DNA of 64,000 bases, taken from positions 6,772,520 through 6,836,519 of the forward strand of contig OZ018409.1 of NCBI GenBank assembly GCA_963969595.1, given 5' to 3'. The stretch is from Neckera pumila (taxonomy: Eukaryota > Streptophyta > Bryopsida > Hypnales > Neckeraceae). Below are positions 48,031 to 60,698 of the stretch, piece by piece. The notes under the pieces are model-generated. The model ran no database searches. It was given only the letters and a program-made list of their open reading frames with translations, and was not told the origin of the DNA. Position 1 is the stretch's first letter, and each line of letters opens with the position of its first letter. The translations under genes and the position numbers were made by a program.

Positions 48031-48982
48031 TTAACCCCTAAAGGACCAAACTGCATTTTTTGGCAACATAACAATTTTGGGCAGCTCACTACAAACAAAG
48101 TTTTTATTTCTTTTCTTTGAAAATTTAACTCAACATTTTTCCAAGGAGTAGCTTTAAGTCCCAACAATTTTCATAATTTTTTACTATACGGTTAAAAAGT
48201 TATTGCATGATATGTAATTTTCAACATTTGAAGAGCAACTCGGGCAGACCAAAAAACTTCTTTAAAAATCACTTTAAAAAAAAATTAAAATTAAAAATTG
48301 GTTCTTTAGATTTATATATACATAGGAAGATTTAAATCATTCCATTTTGATTTATGAATCAAAAGTTATGAGGATTATTAGTTTAAGGTAGTTTACGGGT
48401 ACTTATGAAATCTCTACTCTAAATTAAACTTTTAAGTCCTCTATTTAACTCAATTTTCCATATTTTTGGAAAAAAATAATCCATTAGGTGTATATTGTTT
48501 ATTACAACATTACAACCATTGGGATTGGCAATTTTCAATTCCTCAAATAAATGGTTAACAATTTAGTATTTTGAACCATTCTCTACTTCTTTCTACTTAC
48601 TATTTTTTTCCTATATGTCTTACAATTCCAAATGATTTGAAAATTTTTAAGCATGTATTCAACTTGCCTTGAAGAATGAATCCAAAGAGTAACCACCAAT
48701 TTGGACATTTTTTCATACAAATGTGACCTTATGAAGTGAAGCTACCCAGATTTTTGTAGGGACCGAAAATAGATTTTTGTCAATTCAAACGCTATTATCC
48801 TGCAATCAATACGGTGGAAATTTCGGAAATTTTTTCCACAACATTTAAACTAGTGTACTACAAGATCCTACGGTTACATGTGTCCAAAATATGTTTCTTT
48901 TCTAAAATTCGGTACCTGTATTAGAAATGGCAGTTTTGGAGCATTTTTGATGAAAACATAGTCAAAAACCTATAGAGGTTAA
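48031..48982 (-). mobile_element. TTAA-bounded non-coding repeat, copy 4 (subfamily A)
   Basis: The left end TTAACCCCTAAAGGACC is preserved and the right end reads ACCTATAGAGGTTAA. The interior is the reverse of 46744-47719, including AGTTATGAGGATTATTAG near 48365 and GGCAGTTTTGGAGC near the right end. It is 952 bp and non-coding. Confidence 0.82.
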
Positions 48983-49153
48983 TATTTTTGAGTCAAATTG
49001 TTTTAGTTTATTGAATTTGTATGCTAACATAATGTGATGAAAAATTGAAATTCATGTACTTCAAATTGCCAATGTTGTGATGGTATGTGAGGTTGATCTC
49101 ACGGCTATGTTGTTGTTGTGTATCAAATTGTCTTGAATTTGAATTTGTCTTAT

Positions 49154-50065
49154 ATAACCCCTAAAAGCCTATTGTTCCTTCGGGGAACAAATGGGATTTT
49201 GGGCAAGTACCTATAGGCTGAATTTTTGTCATGATTTTCCAAAAAAAAATTAGAAAGATAGAAAACTGATAAGCTTTGTGGGAATATAATTTTTTTCAAT
49301 TGGTGCCCAAGAAAAAAAGTTATGCCCAAATAAGCTCAAAACAACATTTGGGGGTAACAAAAAAAAATTTGCAAATTTTTTGTTTTTATTATTTTTTATT
49401 TTTTCTTATAGATTATATTTTTGTCTACTTGGAAAGCTTTGATTAATTTCATTTGGATTTTTTATGAGAAAGTTATGAACAATCTTGTTTTTCAGGCACT
49501 TAGAGCATCTTCATGAAAAAAATAACTGGTAGGATTCATTTCTGAATGCAATTCTTATATTTTTCCAAGAAAGAAATTTCAGAAGGTTTAGTTCTTTTGC
49601 TAGAACAAACTCACCATTGGGATTAGTGCTATTTAATTCCAAATAAAAGATATTAATATTTTAGATTTTCCTTCTATCTTGTACCTACTTCTACTTATTA
49701 ATTTTTTTAATAATGAAAATTAAGTTTTTTTGGAATTTTCTTTTTCAACTCAATTCTCTACTATAAAGATTTAATGCTCAAAACTCTGTAGTGCGAAAGA
49801 TTTAAGATAAAAATGTTCAAAGGCATAAAATCTAGTCCCGCAATGTGATGAAAAATTTGTTTTTTTCACTTCAAATGCAGATATCTTGCAATCTGTCCGG
49901 TCAAAAGTTCTGAATTTTTTTCCACATATTCTCATACTAGTTAGGTGTAAGATCTTACAATTATATATGAAAAAAAACATTTTTTAATTTTTTTAATCTT
50001 TGTTATAAAACTAGCAGTTTGGGGTGTTTTTTGGCAGAAAAAAGGCCTTGGGCCTTTAGGGATAA
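49154..50065 (-). mobile_element. TTAA-bounded non-coding repeat, copy 5 (subfamily B)
   Basis: Ends are ATAACCCCTAAAAGCC and GGGCCTTTAGGGATAA, each with one change in the outer bases. The interior is the reverse of the 50823-51751 copy: a left block with GGGAACAAATGGGATTTTGG, a TTATGCCCAAATAAGCTC block and an AGGTGTAAGATCTTAC block. It is 912 bp and non-coding. Confidence 0.82.
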
Positions 50066-50822
50066 AATTCCAGTATGGTTGTAATAAAAGTGCAATTCAC
50101 AAATTGAATTGTGATCAATTAGTTTTTAATTACCACTAGCATTAGAATTGCGAGCCCAATTATTTGATGTTGGAAAGAATGAACTGAAAAGTCAATTACT
50201 TTTAGGAAATGAGTGAAATGGCCAATTCAACTGAACAAACTGAGCAAGTGACATGTGGCTCAGACTAAGTTTCAAGATTCATCAAATAACCAAGAACAAA
50301 AGCTCAAACTTCATCCCATGCACACCAAGCTAATTTATCCTATAGACTAATCATGAATTAGCGTCCATGCACAATTATTAACTAGGCTAGTTAACCCCTA
50401 AAGTCCCACTGTCTCCTCAAGGGACACATTGGATTTCAAGTAGGTTCAGACTGTGACCTCAATTTTTTATGAAACTTTTTGAAATTGATTAGCTATGTGG
50501 GAATATAATTTTTATTTCAATTCATGACCAAGAGCAAAAGTTATACCACAAAAAGCCTAGAACTGAACTCGGTGGGCGGCACAAAAAAAATTGCAAAAGG
50601 TCAAAATAAATTTTTAAATTTGTTTTTCCTAAAGTATTATGTTTTTGTCTGCATGTGAAGCTTTGATTCATTCTATTTGGACTACTAATGAAAAAGTTAT
50701 GGACAATCTTGTCTTTTGTGCAATTAGAGCATCTTCTTGAAAAAAGAATTTATAGGATTCCTTTCTGAATGCAATTTTTATATTTTGAAAAAAAAATATT
50801 TCACAAGGTTGTCTTTGTTTGC

Positions 50823-51751
50823 TTAACCCCTAAAGGACCAAGGCCATTTTTCTGCCAAAAAACACTCAAAACTGCCATTTCTATAGCAAAGAGTAAAAAA
50901 AATGAAAAATTGTTTTTTTACCACATCTAACCATAAGATCTTATACCTAACCAGTATGATAATGTGTGGAAAAAATTCCAGAATTTTTCGCCGCATAGAT
51001 TGCAAGATATCTGCATTTAAAGTGAAAAAAACAAGGTTTTCAACACATTGCGTGACTAGATTTTTTGACTTTGAACATTTTTAACTTAAATCTTTTGCAC
51101 TACAGAGTTTTGAGCTTTTAATCTTTATAGTGGAGAATTGAGTTGAGAGTCTAGGGGAAAAAAGAAAATTCAAAAAAACTGAATTTCATTATTAAAAAAA
51201 ATTGTTAAGTAGAAGTAGGTACAAGATAGAAGGAAAATCTAAAATCTAAATATCTTTTATATGGAATTAAAAAGCACGAATCCCAATGGTGAGATTGTTC
51301 TAGCAAAAAAACTAAACCTTGTGGAGTCTTTTTTTTATGAAAAATTGTAAAAACTGCATTCAGAAATGAATCCTACAAGTTATTTTTTTCAGGAAGATGC
51401 TCTAAGTGCCCAAAAAACAAGATTGTCTATAACTTTCTCATAAAAAATACAAATGAAATGAATCAAAGCTTCCCAAATAGACAAAAATATAATTTATAAG
51501 AAAAAAAAATTCAAAAATTCAAAAAAAAATTCAAAATTTTTTTGCTGCCTCGCGTCCCCTGTTTTGAGCTTATTTGGACATAACTTTTTTTTCCAGACAC
51601 TAATTGAAAAAAAATTATATTCCCTCAAAGCTTAGGAGTTTTTCTATCTTCAAAAGAATGTTTCAAAAAATCATGACAAAAATTCAGCCTATAGATACCT
51701 GCTCGAAATCCCATTTGTCCCCCAAAGGAACAATGGTCTTTTAGGGGTTAA
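50823..51751 (+). mobile_element. TTAA-bounded repeat, copy 7 (nested in copy 6)
   Basis: At 929 bp it runs from TTAACCCCTAAAGGACC to GGTCTTTTAGGGGTTAA. The host sequence continues directly on both sides, so TTAA is present once in the empty site and once at each end of the insertion. Non-coding, subfamily B. Confidence 0.87.
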
Positions 51752-51850
51752 ACAATCTCACCATTGCAATTATTGTGTTCAATCCCATCTTAGAGCTATG
51801 AACTATTTACTTTTTTTTCAATCTTGGACCTAATTCTACTTAACATTTTT

Positions 51851-52783
51851 TTAACCCCTAAAGGACCAAGGCCTTTTTCTGCCAAAAAACTCTCAAAATT
51901 GCCATTTCTAGAGTAAAGAGTAAAAAATTTTGAAAATTGTCTTTTTTGCACATCCAACCATAGGATCTTATACCTAACTAGTATGACAATGTGTAAAAAA
52001 AAAATTCAAAGTTTTTGACCGCACAGATTGCAAGATATTTGTGTTTGAAGTGAAAAAAAAACATTTTCAACACATTGCAAGACTAGATTTATTGACTTTG
52101 AACATTTTTAACTTAATTTTTTTGCACTACAAAGTTTTGAGCTTTAAATGTTTATAGTGGAGAATTGAATTGAGAGTCTGGGAAAAAAAAGTCAAAAAAA
52201 ATTAATTTTCATACTTCAAAAAATTGTTAAGTGGAAGATAGTACAAGATAGAAGGAAAATCTAAAATATTAATATCTTTTAGATGGAATTAAAATGCAAT
52301 AATCCCAATGGTGAGATAATTCTAGCAAGAAAAATAAACCATGTGGAATTTTTTTATTCAAAAAATTGTAAAAATTGTATTCAAAAATGAATCCTACAAG
52401 TTATTTTTTTCAAGAAGATGCTCTAAATCTCTAATTGCCTGAAAAACAAGATTGTCCATAACTTTTTCATAAAAAATCCAAATGAAATGAATCAAAGATT
52501 CCCAAATAGGCAAAAATATAATCTATAAGGAAAAAAAAAGTTTAAGAAAAAAAAAAAAATTTGCAAAATTTTTTGGCTGCCCCCTCTCCCCTGTTTTGAG
52601 TTTATTTGGGCATAACTTTTGTTCCCGGGCACAAATTGAAAAAAAAATTATTTTCCCGTAAAACTTATCAGTTTTTCTATCTTTACAAAGAGTTTCAGAA
52701 AATCATAACAAAAATTCAGCCCATAGGTACTTGCCCGAAATCTTATTTGTCCCCCAAATGGACAATGGTCCTTTAGGGGTTAA
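51851..52783 (+). mobile_element. TTAA-bounded repeat, copy 8 (nested in copy 6)
   Basis: At 933 bp it runs from TTAACCCCTAAAGGACC to GGTCCTTTAGGGGTTAA. It is very similar to the copy at 50823-51751 and in the same orientation. It sits in the next part of the same host, so it is an independent second insertion into copy 6. Confidence 0.87.
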
Positions 52784-53152
52784 AGAATGAAAATCAAATG
52801 AGTTTTTTATTTTTACTTAATTCTAGACTTTCAACTCAATTCTTCAACATAGAAAAATTTAAATTCAAAGTCTGTAGTGCAAAAAAGTTCCACAAATGGC
52901 AATCAAATTCATCTGAAATTGCAAGCCAATGTTAAAAAAAAATTCTTTTTCAACTTTGAATACTAATATCTTCCAATCTATATGGTCAAACTTCATGAAG
53001 TTCTTACCACATGATCTCAAACAAATAAAATACAAGATCCTATGGTTAGATTCTAGGAAAATATTTTTTTTGTATTCTTGGATGAATGCAACAAAAATGG
53101 CAATTTTGAGTGGTTTGTGATAGAAAAATGGCCTTGGGACTTTAGGGGTTAA

Positions 53153-54763
53153 TCATAATATTGACCAATTCAACAAAAAGGTAAAAAAGCAAAAGATATA
53201 GTTTAGGAATTCAAGAATTATAGATATAATTTGGATTTTTAATTATGTCATAGAAGCATGCACATGACATATTGACCAAACTTGAGTATTTGACCAATAA
53301 TTTGACTTCCCCCTAGATAGATATTAGGCAAGGCTAGGACTACAATATGAGTCAATAGCATTGGTAATGGATAGAAGATGAAAGAAATAAAGGAATGTTG
53401 AGAAATTTGATGTGCTATTTCCTAAAATGTCATTACAAACTCCAATCTTCTTTAAAACTAACCCTAGACATCTAACGATATGCAAATTCGTCTTTCTCTT
53501 AGAAAACCCTCTATATTAGTAGCTCTAGGTTTTGTCTAAAGAGTAAAAAATCTAGCTTACAAATTATACTTGGCATTTTCATGGTTCAACTTGTACAGCC
53601 TATCCTACATAGTTTGCATTTAATGAAAAGTGGTCCTTTTTTATTGTTAAATCATGATGTATGCATTTGCCTCCTTCCATGGTGATTAGAATTGCTCACA
53701 AGCAAATTGTGGATGGAATATATTTCACTACCTACTTGATTAAATGCTTAATCCTCCCATTTAATCTAATAAAAATGCACATTTTTTCTCTGTGATGTGA
53801 GAACGTGAGAGTTCTTTATTTGACATTTAATCCTCTAATTCTTCAAATATTTATAGAAAAGGACAATACTTGTGTACCATTTCTGTTACTCTATATATTC
53901 GGCTCCGACCTTGCTTGTAATATTGTCTATCAATTCTACAAATCTAAGCAGTCTTCATTGTCTATTGCCTTTGATTGACTTCTAACAAGAAATTGTATCT
54001 ATGGAAAGTACTACATTTCCATATAGAGCAATATTGTCAAAATTTCGAACCATGGTTGCAATTAAAGCATGGCAAAACTTTATTATAGAACATACAAACC
54101 AAGAATCCCATTATATGTCTTCACCAGACTTACACCAATGCTAAAAATAAAACCATTTATTCACAACTACCTAATTGTAGAGTTTATCAAAGAACATGTT
54201 GCCAAGAATAAAAGATGGGGGCGGGAATCAATGAGCTTTAGCTTTCTTTTTTATCTTCCAAACAACAAGCATTTCTTCTTGATCCCATCTTTACTAATCA
54301 TATATTAGTTTCTAGCGTTGCTACAATCTTGCACAAATAGATTTGGAATAGCACAAAGCCTATGTTGCAAAAATGATTTGCTAACATTCTCTTTATATCT
54401 TTGATTCCCCTAAACAATTATAAACCTATTCTCAAATTTTCTTTTAACCAATTTCCAATCCTATAATTCATACAATAACCTAGAAATTAGCATAATTAAT
54501 TTTGACCCAGTATAAATGATGGAAAGTCTCTCCAAATGTCTTGAAACTTGGCCACAATATACATCAACTTGTCAAAATACTCACATATCAATTTTTATCA
54601 TGATCTAAAATGTTCTTTAATATTAGTGGACATTTTCCACGACCAAAGTTGCCAAGTCGTGGCCTCTACCCCCTGTTTGCATCTGTGCATGACCCGTAGG
54701 TACTAAGTCCATTGTATCTAAATTAAGAAAAATTAACTCTAAGATTCATAATCATTTCATGCT
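53153..54763. other. AT-rich spacer, nothing recognised
   Basis: No gene and no element ends were recognised. Plus-strand open frames such as 54069-54308 have no known motif. Confidence 0.5.
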
Positions 54764-55682
54764 TTAACCCCTAAATGCCCAAGGCCATTATTTTGCAAAA
54801 AAACACACTCAAAACTACCATTTCTATAGCAAAGAGTAAAAAAAATTGAAAATTGTTTTTTTTTCATATCTAACCATAAGATCTTATACCTAACTAGTAT
54901 AAGAATGTGTGGAAAAAAATTCAAAATTTTTGACTGCAGAGATTGCAAGATATTTGCGTTTAAAGTGGAAAAAACAAGTTTTTCAATACATTGTGGGACT
55001 GGATTTTTTGACTTTGAACAATATTGACTTTAAATTTTTGCACTACAGAGTTTTGAGCTTTAAATGTTTATAGTGGAGAATTGAATTGAGAGTCTAGGAA
55101 AAAAAAAGAAATTCAAGAAAGCTTAATTTTCATTCTTAAAAAAATTGTTAAGTAGAAGATAGTACAAGATAGAAGGAAAATTTAAAATATTAATATCTTT
55201 TAGATGGAACTAAAATGCACTAATCCCAATGGTGAGGTTCTGTCAACACAAAAACTAAACCACGTGGAACAATTTTTTTGAAAAATTGTAAAAATTGCAT
55301 TCAGAAATGAATCCTACAAGTTATTTTTTTCAAAAAGATGCTCTAATTGCCCGAAAAACAAGATTGTCCATAACTTTCTCATAAAAATCCAAATGAAGTG
55401 AATCAAAGCTTTCCAAATAGACAAAAATAATCTATGAGAATTTTTTTTATTTTTTTATTTTTTTATTTTTTTTTATGCTGCCCCCGAACGTTGTTTTGAA
55501 GCTTATTTGGGCATAACTTTTGCTCCCGGTCACCAATTTAAAAAAAATTGTATATCCACAAAGCTTAGTAGTTTTTCTATCTTCAAAAAAGTTTTAGAAA
55601 ATCAGGACAAAAATTCAACCTGTAGGTACTTGCCTGAAATCCCATTTGTCCCCCAAAGGAACAATGGGCCTTTAGGGGTTAA
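54764..55682 (+). mobile_element. TTAA-bounded non-coding repeat, copy 9 (subfamily B)
   Basis: Ends are TTAACCCCTAAATGCCC and GGGCCTTTAGGGGTTAA. The 919-bp body is collinear with the copies at 50823 and 51851. A T-rich stretch with TTTTTTATTTTTTTATTTTT near 55441-55475 has expanded. Non-coding. Confidence 0.87.
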
Positions 55683-57948
55683 TTTCAAGTGGCACTAATG
55701 CTCAATTGGCATCAAAATAATTAAAAGATAAGCATAGACAAGTGAAGTGATGAGATGATCAAGGCATTCTTGGTTGTCTCAAGTGCAAGTGGAATTAGAA
55801 GATGAATTAGACTTTTATTCAAATTTGGCTCTTTAGCAAAGAAAATAAAAACCAAAAAAAGGTGTCATTGACTATGGAGAAATTGTTAGAAAATACTAGA
55901 AGAATTAGTTAATAAGTGGGATATTAGGTTTTTAATCAAATAGAAGAAAATTAGTATTACTATAGTCAATGCATTGACATTGAAAAATATCTTAAAAACC
56001 AACCAAAAGAATAACAAAAGAAAAATGAAAACAAAAAAAGGAGATAGATTAGACCATAGAGTATAAATATATTTTTTCTTGTGAAGGAAAAAACCCCATT
56101 AAAACACATCAAATATGGAGCTCAATGGGACACCCAAAGCAATTTGAATCCAAGTGATGGATGGCGGGAAGACTCAAGAGAAGTGTGCTGGAAGTCAACT
56201 ATGAGATATGTGTCCAAAATCGCCATTTCTTCCATTATGTTTTCCAATTTCTAAAAAGTAATGTAAGAATTAGGCTCTTAAGTTAAACCTTTAGAAGCAT
56301 TCCAAACTACAAGTTTAAATGTATATTGTTATAGAAAATCTCTAGAAGTTCTTGGAAATATAGAAACTTAAAAATGAGAAAAAATTTGAGAAAGATTTGT
56401 TGGAATGAAGTTAAATAGTCAAAGAAAGTAATGTTGGTTGAAAAAGATGAGAAATCAACCAAGTCCAATAAAAATGAAATATTACAAATTTAGATAAAGT
56501 TCAAAGTTAATCTCAAAGAGAAAAACTAATTTGAAATTGTAAGTCAATAAAAAAACGTTGGATGAAGTTTTGGAGTGCCAATTAGGAGTGAAACTTCATT
56601 TGTCTATGAATTTTGATAGAAAAGTTGGTTTTGTCCTCTACAATATAGAATTACTAAAAGCTTGAAACCAACAATTTAAATTTAGAAGTCTATAAAATAC
56701 ATGTACACTACCAGTAGAAAGCCCCAAGTCAAATAGTTAGAAATATAACAATCTAACTTTTAATTCATATAGTGGTAGAAAATCTTTAGAGGTTTTTAGG
56801 AATATTTCATATGTCTAATTGGGATGAAAAATATAGTAGGATGAAGTTTAATTTTTAATTGATTTAGTTTGAATGAAAAAAATTTAGTTCAATTGAGAAT
56901 TCAAACTTCATCCGCATCCATAACTTTTGGTAAGAGTGCCCAATTTTTACTTTCTTTACCATTTTGGAATGGACAACTGTTCAGTACAAATTAGAATGAT
57001 CAAAACTTGATTTTAGGCAACTTCATTCCAAAGTCCACAGTTTTTGGCCTAAATTAGCCCAAACAACAAAAGTCTCTAACTTTTGCATTTTAAATCCATT
57101 TCCTTTGAGATTTGAAATATTTAGGACTTGTAAATAGAAGATACTTGTCCATTGCTTGGAAGGCCATTAGACACCTACTTTAGGATTAAAAAAACAAAAC
57201 ACAAAGAACCCGGTTGTACCTACTTTATCTCAAGGGTGGAGATAAAATACTTACATTGGTTCCCATTATTATACTATCTAAATATTTGTTGAATCTTGTT
57301 GGAAGTCAAAAAGGGAATTCTAGGTGAATTTTTTTTGCATGCATTTTTGGGACCACATATAAATAAGCTATGAATTTCAAAGTGCTAAAAATAGATACAT
57401 CCAAACCCAACCCTAGACTCTCATGTTTAAGGTAGAAACACACATTAGCGCACTTGGTCCCATTCTTGTACCCTAGACTGTCCGATAGACTATTAATAAA
57501 TATGTCCCTAGACTTCCCATTAATGTGTCCTTGAAATGCTTAATTTTACTTTGCTGACGCATTTGAAGGACACATACCTAACTCTCATTTGTTGACTATA
57601 GATTTTTACAGATTTCAGTTTTTGGTTCACCTATATGACAATTTTAGTGGTCTAGAAAGCCGCCACTTTGAAAAATAATACAAATTCCATACTACAACCA
57701 AAAAATCTATATTTTTTAATAATATTCATGATTTCCACTCGCTAATACTACAATAATATCATTTTTAGGAAAAGGTGACTCCAACTATGTTGAATTGCTT
57801 ATATTGACGATTCTGGATGTTTCTACCTTAGAACACTTCTATTTTAGGGAAGAATTTAGATGGAACAATTTTTCAAACAAGTCACAATTTTGATCAAATA
57901 TCCCTATCAAATTGATGGTTTTCCATCCAAAAGCTAGAGTTTTTTCTA
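55683..57948. other. AT-rich spacer, nothing recognised
   Basis: No gene or element boundary could be supported on either strand over this 2.3-kb stretch. Confidence 0.5.
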
Positions 57949-58888
57949 TTAACCACTAAAAATCCAAAGTCCCTTTGGGGGACACTTGGGATTTCAGGTA
58001 GGCTCGTGTGACCTGAAATTTTGGGCTGATTTTTTGAAATTTTTTTTGAAGATAGAGAATCACATTAGCTCTCTAAAAATATAATTGTATTTTCAATTGG
58101 TGCCCGGGAGCAAAAGTTATGCCACCCAAAGTCAAAAAAGCAACTCGTTGCACAGAAAAAAACCCCAGTAAAAAATTGTATTTTTTTATATTTTAAAATG
58201 CCCTCAAAGATCATGTTTTTGTCTATGTTTGAAGCTTTGATTCATTCTATTGACTCAAAATGAGAAAGTTATAGACAATCTTGTTTTGGGGGCAATCTAG
58301 CATCTTCAAAAACAAACAAACATATAGAATTCATTTTCGAACGCAATTTTCAAATTTTTTCAAATTTCTTTTTCTTCAAAAGGTTAAGTTTGTTTGCAAG
58401 AACAATCTCACTATCGGAATTATGGTGTTTTATTTTCACCTAAGAGGTATTAACGATTTAGTGTTTCATTTGATTTTGGACCTACTTCTACTTAATAATT
58501 TTTTTATATGTGAAAATCAAGTTATGACATTTTGAAATTTTTTGTTCAGATTTTCAACTCAAATGTTCAGCATTAAAAAAAAACACCAAAGGTGTGTAGT
58601 GCAAAAAAAAATCTACAAATGGCCTTCAAAGTCATCTGAAATTGCAGTCCACAGTTCCAAAAAACTTTTTTTTTCAACTTCAAATGCTAATATCTTCCAA
58701 TCCATATGGTCAAACTTCATGAAATTTTTACCACACATTCTAAGACAAGTGAAGTACTAGATCATACGATTAGATTCTAAGATTTTATTTTATTTTATTT
58801 TTTGGGGTTTCTTGAGTGATCGCAACAAAAATGGCAATTTTCAATGGTTTGGGAGCCATTGAAATTGCCTTGGGCGTTTAGGGGTTAA
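57949..58888 (-). mobile_element. TTAA-bounded non-coding repeat, copy 10 (subfamily B)
   Basis: Ends are TTAACCACTAAAAATCC and GGGCGTTTAGGGGTTAA. At 940 bp it is uninterrupted and serves as the reference for rebuilding the order of copy 6 at 50391-53152. It carries the subterminal near-palindrome GTCCCTTTGGGGGAC. Non-coding. Confidence 0.83.
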
Positions 58889-60698
58889 GGTAGAGCCACC
58901 TATAACCGACCAAAGACCCATACTCGACATGTAGGTGCAATTATTTCTGACCAAGGTTGCACCAAATTTTTTGAAGCTTAGAAGTTTTTTCTTTTTCAAG
59001 GTTGGAACTAATAAGTTCATGACACATGTCCCAAGTTGTGAGAAAGAAAGTAGGAAATAATGACTAGGAAAAAAGTTCTTGAATGATTGGAATTGGAAGA
59101 ATCTAGACATTGGCCATGGGACCGGAGCACTTTTTGCCTCCCAAAATTCATAGTAATTTCAGTTCAAGCAATTAAATTACCAATTTTTTTGCAATCCCCG
59201 TCATTTCTGTTGTTGCATCTCTGAAAATATTTGTTTTGCCTGTACTACTCCAGATCATGTCAAAATTGCTTATTCGGTCGGTTATTGGAGGCTCTACTTT
59301 ATGCACAATTGCACAGTGAGACATCCCAATGTCTCCAAAATCTCTTTATTCAAGTATGGTGATTTCAAATTGAATGCATGATCATAATGGGCCCATTCCT
59401 AGATGCTTGGGATGGGCAAAGGATCTTAAATGGGTGGCTTCCTTCCTAATTTAGTAAAACAAGACCAACAGACTCTTCATTCTTCACATGGATATAAAGT
59501 GTATAGTATTCCTCTACACAAGGCCACTTAATTGAGACTCGTGAGTTCAAGTTTGACCTGAATCCAAGCTTAAGTTAAAGGAGCAAACCCAAGGCTGTGT
59601 CTGTTTTAAATCTTTACTTATCCCAATTCCCAAATGGAAGTTTTGAAGGCAGTGTGTTAGCACGATTAGTATGCTCAGATTGCAGTGTGATGCTTTTTGT
59701 GCAAGGAACTATCATAATGTAGACTTGGATGCAAAGAAAAGGATATTGATATGTCTTGCAATTGGTATCAATTGAATCCGTGTCCAGCAGGAGGATTGAG
59801 CTTGCAACTAAATCAACTGTGGGATTGAGTCAATCAAGGTTAAGGCTTAATTCTCTACGCACTGCATTGATCGTGCCGCTAATTCATCCACATGCTATGA
59901 CTATGAAAGATGGTTCATCAAACGTTGAACTGCATTGTAGGAGACGAATCTTGGCGAAGTTCCCTATGTTGATGAGTTCCCTGTGTAGTGAGGCAGGCCT
60001 GGTGAAAAAATCCGCTGGTACTGCAATATTTACAGGAGGGCGATAGAGTGAGCTAGAAAATTGTACGTCCAACGCAATCTCCGGGATTCAACAAGGCCGA
60101 CGCATCGAATAATATATCGCCTTCCATGCAAAGATTGTCGCCTAAGCTTATCGTTTGGGAAACACGAGGGCCATATGTCATTGCAAGCTCGTATGGGTGG
60201 GCATTCCCAACAATCCACCCCATTTTTTTGACGGTGTCTCACACTACGGAAGAAGCCCCCATTGTCCTTGGCAAGCACCTCCTAAATCATATTGCAACAC
60301 GATCATGAATTCCAAAACCGGTCACCAAATAATTCATGTTTGGACAAACAACAAGTGAACATTCATGTCTCTGGGAAGGAAGTAATTAATTGATAGTTAT
60401 TAAGCATCACATCACGATCACAAGAACTGAAGCAATTTTTTTCCCCCAAATGGTCCCTACCTGCCTGTACCAGAGTTCGTTTCACTCGCACCTATACCAG
60501 AGTAAGTTTACTAAGTTATGTGTGAACTGCCTTGACTACGAATCAGGCATGGATCATGTTTTGGGGAACTTAAGCTTATGTATGCTCGCTAGACTGCTTA
60601 CTCTGGTCAAGAGACCCATCTGTCCTAGTCACAACTTCCATTGCCAAGATGGCAACATGATGATAATGAAACATGCTTACTATCGTAGTCCCAAGGTC
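58889..60698. other. Intergenic DNA, nothing recognised
   Basis: Composition is less AT-rich around 59.75-60.35 kb, and overlapping open frames occur on both strands (59756-60046, 60030-60278). None has a motif I know, and they have no splice or start context that would favour one strand. Confidence 0.45.

Larger units (their letters stand above)
50391..53152 (-). mobile_element. TTAA-bounded repeat, copy 6 (host of two nested copies)
   Basis: Begins TTAACCCCTAAAGTCCC and ends GGGACTTTAGGGGTTAA. Its body is split into 50391-50822, about 51748-51850 and about 52780-53152 by the copies at 50823-51751 and 51851-52783. Removing both, and one TTAA for each, leaves about 900 bp collinear with the copy at 57949-58888: TTTGTTTGC joins ACAATCTCACC, and CTACTTAACATTTTT joins AGAATGAAAATCAA. 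Confidence 0.8.

Noticed and set aside
59756..60308. Overlapping open frames on both strands near 60 kb.
   Set aside because: No motif matches a known family, and neither strand is favoured by start context or splice sites.
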